The translations under genes were made by a program, and so were the position numbers. Under the pieces are notes generated by a model. The model saw nothing but the letters and a program-made list of their open reading frames with translations, had not been told where the DNA came from and made no database searches. DNA of 13,759 nucleotides from an uncultured Oscillospiraceae bacterium (GTDB lineage: Bacteria; Bacillota; Clostridia; Oscillospirales; Oscillospiraceae). Shown here in pieces: positions 4,574 to 11,021 of the stretch. Location: positions 1 to 13,759 of the forward strand of contig CAAEUZ010000113.1 of NCBI GenBank assembly GCA_900759385.1. The letters are read 5' to 3'. Position 1 is the first letter of the stretch. Each line of letters opens with the position of its first letter.

Positions 4574-6040
4574 ATGTCTGAAAATTCTCAGCACATGGAA
4601 CATGAACGCGGTTCATGGGGAACCAACTTTGGCTTCCTGATGGCGGCCGTCGGCTCGGCGGTCGGCCTGGGAAACATCTGGGGCTTCCCGTACAAAATGG
4701 GCCGCTACGGCGGCTTTGCATTCCTGATCGTCTATCTGCTTCTCGTCGTCTTTGTCGGCGCGGTCGTCATGCTCGGTGAGCTGACGATAGGCCGCAAAAC
4801 GGGCCTCGGCGCCGTCGGCGCTTACGGCGCGTTCAACAAAAAGCACAAGTGGGTCGGCTACATAGGCGTCGCCTCGGCCTTCTTCCTGCTGACGTTCTAC
4901 AACGTCCTCGGCGGCCTCGTCATGCGCTACATGATGGGCTTCCTGCTCGAGCTCATGGGCGTGGACGGCTTCAGCGGGCAGGAGATGAGCTTCTGGACCT
5001 ACATCCTGCACGACTACGGTTCGATTGTGTTCTTCAACATCCTGTTCGTCGTCTGCAACATCGTAATCGTCATGGGCGGCATACAGTCCGGCATAGAGAA
5101 GTTCACCACAGTCGCCATGCCGGCGCTCTTCTTCATGCTGCTCTTCGTCATCATCTATATCGCCACGCTGCCCGGCGCGGGCGAGGGCTTCATTTACATG
5201 TTCAGGCCCAACTGGGAGCCGCTGAGTACGGCTTCGGGATTCTTCGAAGTTGTAAGGGTGGCGGCAGGACAGATGTTCTTCTCATTGTCGCTCGGCATGG
5301 GAGCCATGATAACCTACGGCTCCTACCTCGAAAAGAAGGAGGACATCCAGAAGAACTCCTGGATAATCCCCGCCTGCGACACGACCGTCGCCGTCATGGC
5401 AGCCTTGGCTGTTCTTCCCGGCTGCGCCGCCTTCGGCCTCGACTACGGCAGCGGCCCGGGCCTGCTGTTCAACACCATGCAGAACGTCTTCGTCAGCATG
5501 GGCACCTTCGGCAACCTGGTCGGCTTCCTCTTCTACTTCCTTGTCTTTATAGCGGCCATCACCTCGTCCATCTCGCTCTATGAGGTCATAGTCACGAACC
5601 GTCTGGACAACGCCCGCGAGAAGGGCAAGAAGGCCAACCGCGCCAAGATAATCTGCGTCGCCGCGGTCATCACCACCATCATCGGCCTGCCCGTCGCGCT
5701 CGACGCCATCGGCGGCTGGTTCTCCGGCGAGCCCGGCCTCATCCCGGCCCCGTATCAGCTGCTCGGCTATGAGTTCGGCGCAGAGGGCGTCCCGATGTTC
5801 ATCGACGCATGGCTCGACTTCTTCGACGTGCTCTCCGAGGGCATACTGATGCCGCTGGGCGCGCTGATTATGACGGTCTTAATCGGATGGGTGTACAAGA
5901 CGGACTTCGTCCGGGCCGAGTGCGAGGCCTCCGGCCACAAGTACCGTCTCGCGAAGGTCTACGAGGTCTGCTTCAAGTTCATCACCCCGATAGGCGTCGC
6001 CATCGTCCTCATCGGCCAGATAATGGACTTCTTCCTGTAA
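4574..6040 (+). CDS. Sodium-dependent amino-acid transporter, neurotransmitter:sodium symporter (LeuT) family
   Basis: The 488-aa polytopic membrane protein has the LeuT fold with 11-12 predicted helices. Helix 1 carries the substrate and sodium site GSAVGLGNIWGFP (27-39, N34), followed by the YGGFAF loop. Helix 3 includes LTFYNVLGGL (106-115). Helix 6 has the unwound segment SLSLGMGAMITYGSYL (237-252), closely resembling the LeuT and MhsT pattern. Such proteins couple Na+ entry to uptake of amino acids, often hydrophobic or aromatic ones; the substrate cannot be fixed here. The ATG at 4574 is set by GGAGGG eight bases upstream. It stands alone, with its own promoter and leader upstream and a strong terminator 30 bp after the stop, so regulation probably sits in the leader. 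Confidence 0.93.
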   Translation: MSENSQHMEHERGSWGTNFGFLMAAVGSAVGLGNIWGFPYKMGRYGGFAFLIVYLLLVVFVGAVVMLGELTIGRKTGLGAVGAYGAFNKKHKWVGYIGVASAFFLLTFYNVLGGLVMRYMMGFLLELMGVDGFSGQEMSFWTYILHDYGSIVFFNILFVVCNIVIVMGGIQSGIEKFTTVAMPALFFMLLFVIIYIATLPGAGEGFIYMFRPNWEPLSTASGFFEVVRVAAGQMFFSLSLGMGAMITYGSYLEKKEDIQKNSWIIPACDTTVAVMAALAVLPGCAAFGLDYGSGPGLLFNTMQNVFVSMGTFGNLVGFLFYFLVFIAAITSSISLYEVIVTNRLDNAREKGKKANRAKIICVAAVITTIIGLPVALDAIGGWFSGEPGLIPAPYQLLGYEFGAEGVPMFIDAWLDFFDVLSEGILMPLGALIMTVLIGWVYKTDFVRAECEASGHKYRLAKVYEVCFKFITPIGVAIVLIGQIMDFFL

Positions 6041-6065
6041 GGAGAAGCCGTCCCTATCCAACAAA

Positions 6066-6097
6066 GAAAAACGCTGCCCGGCGGGCAGCGTTTTTTT
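6066..6097. terminator. Bidirectional intrinsic terminator after the transporter
   Basis: The GC-rich stem ACGCTGCCC / GGGCAGCGT (6071-6079 with 6083-6091, 3-base loop) extends through flanking A and T runs and is followed by seven T's (6091-6097) on the plus strand. On the minus strand the stem is followed by TTTTTCTTTG, so it can also back up the nadE terminator. Confidence 0.93.
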
Positions 6098-6110
6098 ATG
6101 GGCAATATAA

Positions 6111-6138
6111 GCGCCGCCCGGGCAATTCCGGGCGGCGC
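6111..6138 (-). terminator. GC-rich hairpin downstream of nadE
   Basis: A perfect 11-bp stem (6111-6121 with 6128-6138) with a 6-base loop lies 37 bp past the nadE stop on the minus strand. It is followed by TTATATTG, a modest U-tract. Together with the next hairpin (6071-6091) it forms a tandem terminator for the glyS-nadE unit. Confidence 0.7.
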
Positions 6139-6175
6139 CGGGTTTTATGCGGCTGTGCGGGCGAATATAATAATA

Positions 6176-8068
6176 TTACAGCTTGTCAACTTCGGCCAGC
6201 CAGAGCGAATTGCAGGCGTCGGAGGGCATCTTGTGTCCGTCGCGCGGGCTGAGGGTGAAGCCCATGACGGCGGGGCCGTCGGCGCTCGCAGAGCGCTTGA
6301 ACTGCTGCACGAAGAAGCGGCGGCAGTAGCTGCGCAGCCAGAAGATGAGGGTCTCGCGGTCAAACTCGCCCCTGAAGGCCAGCTCGGCGAGACGGAGCAC
6401 CTTGGCGGGGGAGCCGCCGCGCATGACCATGTGATAGAGGAAGAAGTCCTGCAGTACGTAGGGGCCCACGCTGTCCTCGCTCTTCTGCAGCAGCTCGCCC
6501 TCGTCGCCGATGGGCAGCAGCTCGGGCGTGACGGGAGTGTCCCAGATGTCGTGCAGGGCGTCGGCGAGGACCTTGTCCTCAGTGGTCTCGGAGATATACT
6601 TGACAACCGCGCGGACCATGGTCTTGGTCATGCCGGCGTTGATGTCGTAGTTGGAGATCTGGTCGCCGTTATACGTGCACCAGCCGTCGGCCTGCTCGCT
6701 GAGGTCCTTGGTGCCGACGTCGAGGCCGTTCACCTTGTTGGCGATGTCCAGCAGCACCATGGTGCGCTCGCGCGCCTGGGCGTTCTCGAAAACGACGCTG
6801 TGGTCGTTGAAGTCGTGGCCGATGGTCTCGAAGTGCTTCTTGACGCTCTCGCCGATGGGGATGACGCGCAGCTCCGCGCCGAGCTGCTCGGCGATGGTGA
6901 TGGCGTTGTTCTTGGTGCGGTCGGTGGTGCCGAAGCAGGGCATCGTCACGGCGACGATGTTCTTGCGCGGCAGCGAGCACATATCCATGGCCTTGGCGCA
7001 GGCGAGCATGACCAGCGTGGAGTCTACGCCGCCGGAGACGCCGATGACGGGACGCCAGCAGTTGGTGTACTCCATGCGCTTGATGAGGCCGGTGGCCTGG
7101 ATGGTCAGGCAGCGCTCGGCAAACTCACCGATGTGGCCGTCGGGCACGAAGGGCTCGCGCTTTATGCGGCGGGTGAGGCGCGTTTCGGCGAGTTTGAGGT
7201 CCCAGCCGTAGCGGGATATGGGCATGCGCGCCATACCGGCGTAGGTCTGCTCACGCATACGCGCGTCGTTGAGGTTGAAGATATCGAGCTCGCTCACGGC
7301 TATGCCGGAGCCGTTCTCGCTCACGGCGAGGGTTTCGCCGTCGTCGGTGACGAGGCACAGGCCGTAATAGCTCTTGTCGGTGGTGCTCTCGCCGCTGGAC
7401 GGCGCGGCGCTGACGCAGCCGTAGTGCAGGCGCTTCGTGTCCACCTCGATGGCGGTCATGGTGTCGCGGCGGGAGGTGGAGCTCATGGGCTCGTCGCTCA
7501 GCTCGGCGATAATGGTGGCTCCGGAAGCGCAGAGCGCGGCGGTGGGCGGCACGGCGAGCTTCCTGTCGGCGGCGAACTGCACGCCCACGGCGAGGCTGTC
7601 GATAACGTCGTAGGCGCAGTAGATAACCTCGCTCTGCAGGTGGCAGTAATCCGTTTCGTCGATATCGACTTCCATGACCTCACCCGGGTCCGGCGCGGAG
7701 AACACGGTGCCGCGCACATTCTTGCGCGCCGTGAAGCCGAGGATTTCACCGTCGCACACGACGGCGGCGGCGCTGTACAAGGACCCGCGCACGGCCAGCG
7801 GCAGGCCGACGACGACGAGCATGTCGCTGCCCTGAGTGGAGGCGGCTATCCGCCTGAGCCCGTCCATGGCGGCGCCGGTGAGGTGCCGCTGGAAGTAGAG
7901 GTGGCCGCAGGTGGCGCCGGTCAGCACCAGCTCGGGGAAGGTCAGCAGCTTTACCCCGGCCGCCTTCGCCTCTCCGATGCAGTCAATGATTTTGTCCGTG
8001 TTGTACGCGGGGTCGGCTACCCTGATTTCAGGCGCCGCCGCGGCAACTTTCAAAAATCCATCCTTCAT
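6176..8068 (-). CDS. nadE: NAD+ synthetase with N-terminal nitrilase-like domain; glutaminase site looks dead
   Basis: The 630-aa protein has the two-domain layout of glutamine-dependent NAD synthetases. The synthetase half (about 300-630) is intact: ATP pyrophosphatase loop SGGVDST (345-351), then NAQARERT (429-436), GTKDLSEQADGWCTYNGDQ (452-470) and the NAG(M)TKT motif that bind ATP and deaminated NAD. The N-terminal half keeps the first catalytic glutamate (FPELVLTG, E46). However, where the family has the catalytic Cys in ICED, this protein reads FAAD (165-168, codons GCC GCC), and the loop carrying the catalytic Lys and the EFYE segment is shortened to ARKNVRG. I infer that it uses free ammonia. 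ATG 8068 has AGGGTGA eight bases upstream; an in-frame GTG at 8080 is part of that ribosome site. It follows glyS by 73 bp. Confidence 0.92.
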   Translation of the reverse strand: MKDGFLKVAAAAPEIRVADPAYNTDKIIDCIGEAKAAGVKLLTFPELVLTGATCGHLYFQRHLTGAAMDGLRRIAASTQGSDMLVVVGLPLAVRGSLYSAAAVVCDGEILGFTARKNVRGTVFSAPDPGEVMEVDIDETDYCHLQSEVIYCAYDVIDSLAVGVQFAADRKLAVPPTAALCASGATIIAELSDEPMSSTSRRDTMTAIEVDTKRLHYGCVSAAPSSGESTTDKSYYGLCLVTDDGETLAVSENGSGIAVSELDIFNLNDARMREQTYAGMARMPISRYGWDLKLAETRLTRRIKREPFVPDGHIGEFAERCLTIQATGLIKRMEYTNCWRPVIGVSGGVDSTLVMLACAKAMDMCSLPRKNIVAVTMPCFGTTDRTKNNAITIAEQLGAELRVIPIGESVKKHFETIGHDFNDHSVVFENAQARERTMVLLDIANKVNGLDVGTKDLSEQADGWCTYNGDQISNYDINAGMTKTMVRAVVKYISETTEDKVLADALHDIWDTPVTPELLPIGDEGELLQKSEDSVGPYVLQDFFLYHMVMRGGSPAKVLRLAELAFRGEFDRETLIFWLRSYCRRFFVQQFKRSASADGPAVMGFTLSPRDGHKMPSDACNSLWLAEVDKL

Positions 8069-8102
8069 AATATTTATCACCCTGAAACAAAATAATTATT
8101 CT

Positions 8103-8134
8103 CTATGCATAGGGGCGGGCTTCCCTGCCCGCCC
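8103..8134 (-). promoter_or_regulatory. Hairpin plus palindrome in the glyS-nadE gap
   Basis: An 8-bp all-GC stem (8113-8120 with 8127-8134, 6-base loop) lies just after the glyS stop and directly abuts the 10-bp perfect palindrome CTATGCATAG (8103-8112). There is no proper U-tract, so it is more likely an RNA-stabilising or attenuating element than a full terminator. No separate nadE promoter is evident. Confidence 0.5.
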
Positions 8135-8141
8135 GAGCGGA

Positions 8142-9566
8142 TTAGAACGCAAGACGTTCGCTCAGATAGCTGACCAGTTCGCTTATGGGCATACGAACCT
8201 GCTCCATGCTGTCGCGCTCGCGGACGGTGACGCAGTGGTCGGCCTCGGTCTTGTCGTCGCCGACGGTGGTGAAGTCGAGGGTTACGCAGTAGGGGGTGCC
8301 GATCTCGTCCTGGCGGCGGTAGCGCTTGCCGATGGAGCCGGTGTCGTCATACTCGCACATGAAGTGCCTGGAGAGCTCGGCGTACAGCTCGCGGGCCGGG
8401 CCGGAGAGCACTTCCTTCTTGGAGAGCGGCAGCACGGCGACCTTGACGGGGGCGAGGGCGGGGTGGAGGCGGAGCACAACGCGGGTGTCCTTCTTGGCCT
8501 CATCCACGACCTCCTCGTCGTAGGCGTCGACAAGGAAGGCGAGGGTCACGCGGTCGGCGCCCAGGCTGGGCTCGACGACGTAGGGCACATAGTGCTCGTT
8601 CTTCTCCTGGTCGAAGTAGGTGAGATCCTGGCCGGAGTGCTTCTGATGCTGGCTGAGGTCGTAATCCGTGCGGTCGGCGACGCCCCAGAGCTCGCCCCAG
8701 CCGAAGGGGAACAAATACTCAAAGTCAGTCGTCGCTTTGGAGTAGAAGGCCAGCTCGGCCGGGTCATGGTCGCGCAGCCGGAGGTTGGCCTCGTCCATGC
8801 CGAGGTTCAGCAGCCAGTCGCGGCAGTAGTTGCGCCAGTAGGCGAACCACTCCAGGTCGGTGCCCGGCTCGCAGAAGAACTCGAGCTCCATCTGCTCGAA
8901 CTCGCGGGTGCGGAAGACAAAGTTGCCCGGGGTGATCTCGTTGCGGAAGCTCTTGCCGATCTGGCAGACGCCGAAGGGGATCTTGCGGCGGGTGGTGCGC
9001 TGTATATTCTTGAAATTGACGAAGATGCCCTGGGCCGTCTCGGGGCGGAGGTACACCTCGCTGGCGGTGTCCTCGGTGACGCCCTGGTGGGTCTTGAACA
9101 TAAGGTTGAACTTGCGGATGTCGGTGAAGTCGCTCTTGCCGCAGACCGGGCAGGGCACATTGTGCTCACGGATGAAGGCGACCATCTCCTCGTTGGTCAT
9201 GGCCTCGGCGGAGACCCCTTCCATCGGGTTCTCGGCCAGGTAGTCCTCAATGAGCTTGTCCGCGCGGTGGCGGCTCTTGCAGGCCTTGCAGTCGATGAGC
9301 GGGTCATTGAAGGTCGTGACGTGGCCGGAAGCGACCCATATTTCGGGGTTCATCAGTATGGCCGAGTCGAGGCCGACGTTGTAGGGGCTCTCCTGGACGA
9401 ATTTTTTCCACCAGGCCTTTTTGACGTTGTTCTTCAGCTCCACGCCGAGAGGGCCGTAGTCCCAGCTGTTGGCAAGACCGCCGTAGATCTCGCTCCCCGC
9501 GTAGATGAAGCCCCTGTTTTTGCACAGGGCGACCAGCTTGTCCATCGTCTTTTCGGTGTTTTTCAT
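8142..9566 (-). CDS. glyS: Glycyl-tRNA synthetase, homodimeric class II type
   Basis: This 474-aa cytosolic enzyme charges tRNA-Gly. It is the single-chain alpha2 type, not the bacterial GlyQ/GlyS tetramer. Visible marks are the N-terminal GSEIYGGLANSWDYGPLG (24-41), a zinc-type insertion with CKAC (93-96) and CPVC (139-142), RPETAQGIF (174-182), motif 2 FRNEITPGNF (207-216), FGWGELWGVADRTDYDL (288-304), motif 3 GADRVTLAF (336-344) and a C-terminal anticodon-binding domain from about 370. I set the start at ATG 9566, where AAAGGAG has ideal spacing; an in-frame extension to 9692 encodes no family sequence and lies in the leader. No T-box consensus is visible in the leader, though GlyRS genes in this phylum often have one. 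nadE follows. Confidence 0.96.
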   Translation of the reverse strand: MKNTEKTMDKLVALCKNRGFIYAGSEIYGGLANSWDYGPLGVELKNNVKKAWWKKFVQESPYNVGLDSAILMNPEIWVASGHVTTFNDPLIDCKACKSRHRADKLIEDYLAENPMEGVSAEAMTNEEMVAFIREHNVPCPVCGKSDFTDIRKFNLMFKTHQGVTEDTASEVYLRPETAQGIFVNFKNIQRTTRRKIPFGVCQIGKSFRNEITPGNFVFRTREFEQMELEFFCEPGTDLEWFAYWRNYCRDWLLNLGMDEANLRLRDHDPAELAFYSKATTDFEYLFPFGWGELWGVADRTDYDLSQHQKHSGQDLTYFDQEKNEHYVPYVVEPSLGADRVTLAFLVDAYDEEVVDEAKKDTRVVLRLHPALAPVKVAVLPLSKKEVLSGPARELYAELSRHFMCEYDDTGSIGKRYRRQDEIGTPYCVTLDFTTVGDDKTEADHCVTVRERDSMEQVRMPISELVSYLSERLAF

Positions 9567-9581
9567 TGTCTTCTCCTTTTC

Positions 9582-9600
9582 CCGCAGATGGCTTCTGCGG
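9582..9600. promoter_or_regulatory. Hairpin in front of the glyS ribosome site
   Basis: A perfect 7-bp stem (9582-9588 with 9594-9600) with a 5-base loop ends about five bases upstream of the glyS Shine-Dalgarno on the minus strand. Seen from the plus strand it is followed by AGATTTTTG, so it could also stop stray rightward transcription. Confidence 0.4.
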
Positions 9601-9614
9601 AGATTTTTGTTAGC

Positions 9615-9644
9615 TTTACATATCGTGGTCAGTTGTGCTATAAT
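9615..9644 (+). promoter_or_regulatory. Sigma-A promoter toward the M29 aminopeptidase
   Basis: TTTACA (9615-9620, 5/6 match), an 18-bp spacer and a perfect TATAAT (9639-9644) predict a start near 9651 and a leader of about 113 bases. No clear alternative lies nearer to the gene. Confidence 0.6.
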
Positions 9645-9717
9645 GCGCGGTAAGATGCGGAACGCCATATTACGGCGATATCCGCCTGACAACCAATAAT
9701 GTTAACACAAAAGATAC

Positions 9718-9745
9718 ATTATATCAATAAAAGTTAAACATTAAA
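9718..9745 (-). promoter_or_regulatory. Candidate promoter of glyS-nadE
   Basis: On the minus strand TTTAAT (9740-9745, weak -35), a 16-bp spacer and a perfect TATAAT (9718-9723) predict a start near 9711 and a glyS leader of about 145 bases. The opposing promoter at 9615-9644 lies inside this leader. Confidence 0.45.
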
Positions 9746-9763
9746 TTAGCACGGAGGAGTACA

Positions 9764-10993
9764 ATGGATACAGAGCAGTTGCGGCGGTATGCCCGCCTCA
9801 TCGCCGTCACGGGCGGCGGGATCATGCCCGGCCAGAGCGTTGTGCTGCGCGCCGGACTGGACCAGCCCGAGTTTGTGCTGATGCTCGCCGAGGAGTGCTA
9901 CCGGGCGGGCGCGGCCGAGGTGGAGGTGGAGTGGGAATACCAGCCGCTTGCGAAACTGGACAACCGCTGGCAGAGCGTGGACACCCTGGGCACCGTCAAG
10001 CCCTGGCAGGAGCAGAAGCTGCGCTGTCGGGCGGACAGCCTGCCCGTCATGCTCTATCTTGAGAGTGCGGACCCGGACGGGCTCGCCGGTATAGACCAGC
10101 AAAAGCGCGCCGAGGCGATGCGCCGCCGCTATGCCGTCACCAAGCCAATAAGCGACGCGATGGAGAACCGCTACCAGTGGTGCATTGCCGCCGTGCCCGG
10201 CGCCGGGTGGGCGCGCAAGGTGTTCCCGGGACTGCCGGACGGTGAAGCCGTCGAGCGGCTCTGGGAAGCTATCCTCTCCTGTTCCCGCGCGCTGGACGGG
10301 GACCCGGCGGAGAACTGGGCGCAGCACAACGCCTTCCTCACGGACCGCTGCCGGAGGCTCAACTCCATGGGGCTCGTGAAGCTCGAGTACCGCTCCGCCA
10401 ACGGCACCGATCTCACGGTCGGGCTCATACCCGAAGCACGCTTCCTCGGCGGCGCGGAGACCAATCCCGTCAACGGCGCGGTGTACAACCCCAACATCCC
10501 CTCCGAAGAGGTCTATATCACCCCGCGCGCAGGCGAGGCGGAGGGCATAGTGTACGCCACGCGGCCGCTGGCCTACCGCGGACAGCTCATCGAGGACTTC
10601 TGGATCCGCTTCGAGGGCGGGCGCGCCGTGGACTGCGGGGCCGGCAGGAACGAGGAGGCGCTCCGGGCGCTCATCGCCATGGACGAGGGCTCGTGCATGC
10701 TCGGCGAGTGCGCGCTCGTGCCCTATGAGAGCCCGATAAGGAACAGCGGCATAATGTTCTACAACACCCTCTTCGACGAGAACGCGGCCTGCCACCTCGC
10801 GCTCGGCCGCGGCTACACCAGCAACATCGAAAACTACGGCAGCTATACCCTCGACGAGCTGCGCGCCATGGGCGTCAACGACTCCATGGTGCACGAGGAC
10901 TTTATGATAGGCTCCGCCGACCTGGCCGTAACCGGTATCAGGGCCACGGGCGAGCGGGTACCCATCTTTACTGACGGCGGCTGGGCCTTCTAG
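9764..10993 (+). CDS. M29-family metalloaminopeptidase (AmpS/PepS/AmpT type)
   Basis: The 409-aa protein has the length and motif order of thermophilic-aminopeptidase family M29, dinuclear metal enzymes that remove N-terminal residues from peptides. The metal and catalytic residues can be placed: Glu249 in NIPSEEVY (244-251), Glu315 in LGECALV, His344 in ACHLALG, Tyr351, and His377/Asp379 in VHEDFMIGS (376-384). There is no signal peptide, so it acts in the cytoplasm. GGAGGA (9753-9758) sets ATG 9764. It is followed after 28 bp by the membrane-anchored LRR protein with its own ribosome site and no hairpin between, so the two form an operon. Whether the peptidase and the LRR protein work together is unknown. 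Confidence 0.92.
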   Translation: MDTEQLRRYARLIAVTGGGIMPGQSVVLRAGLDQPEFVLMLAEECYRAGAAEVEVEWEYQPLAKLDNRWQSVDTLGTVKPWQEQKLRCRADSLPVMLYLESADPDGLAGIDQQKRAEAMRRRYAVTKPISDAMENRYQWCIAAVPGAGWARKVFPGLPDGEAVERLWEAILSCSRALDGDPAENWAQHNAFLTDRCRRLNSMGLVKLEYRSANGTDLTVGLIPEARFLGGAETNPVNGAVYNPNIPSEEVYITPRAGEAEGIVYATRPLAYRGQLIEDFWIRFEGGRAVDCGAGRNEEALRALIAMDEGSCMLGECALVPYESPIRNSGIMFYNTLFDENAACHLALGRGYTSNIENYGSYTLDELRAMGVNDSMVHEDFMIGSADLAVTGIRATGERVPIFTDGGWAF

Positions 10994-11021
10994 CGCGTCA
11001 GTCAAACCCCGGGAGGCACAA

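Noticed and set aside
8069..8080. GTG start of nadE at 8080
   Set aside because: This GTG is part of the Shine-Dalgarno AGGGTGA that serves the ATG at 8068, which also gives the family-typical N-terminus.
6098..8095. A 665-aa plus-strand open frame opposite nadE
   Set aside because: It is an antisense shadow. It overlaps the well-supported nadE along its full length, its composition is a low-complexity run of Gly, Ala, Val, His and Asp typical of the opposite strand of GC-rich genes, and it has no ribosome site.
7911..9653. A 580-aa plus-strand open frame opposite glyS
   Set aside because: Antisense shadow of the glycyl-tRNA synthetase gene, whose motifs are unambiguous. The shadow has no domain I recognise.
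9567..9692. N-terminal extension of glyS to a start at 9692
   Set aside because: The extension has no resemblance to GlyRS, lies in the AT-rich leader, and the ATG at 9566 has a near-perfect ribosome site.
9567..9711. T-box riboswitch in the glyS leader
   Set aside because: I searched the leader by eye for the conserved TGGNACCGCG antiterminator element and a Gly specifier loop and found neither. A covariance search would settle it.
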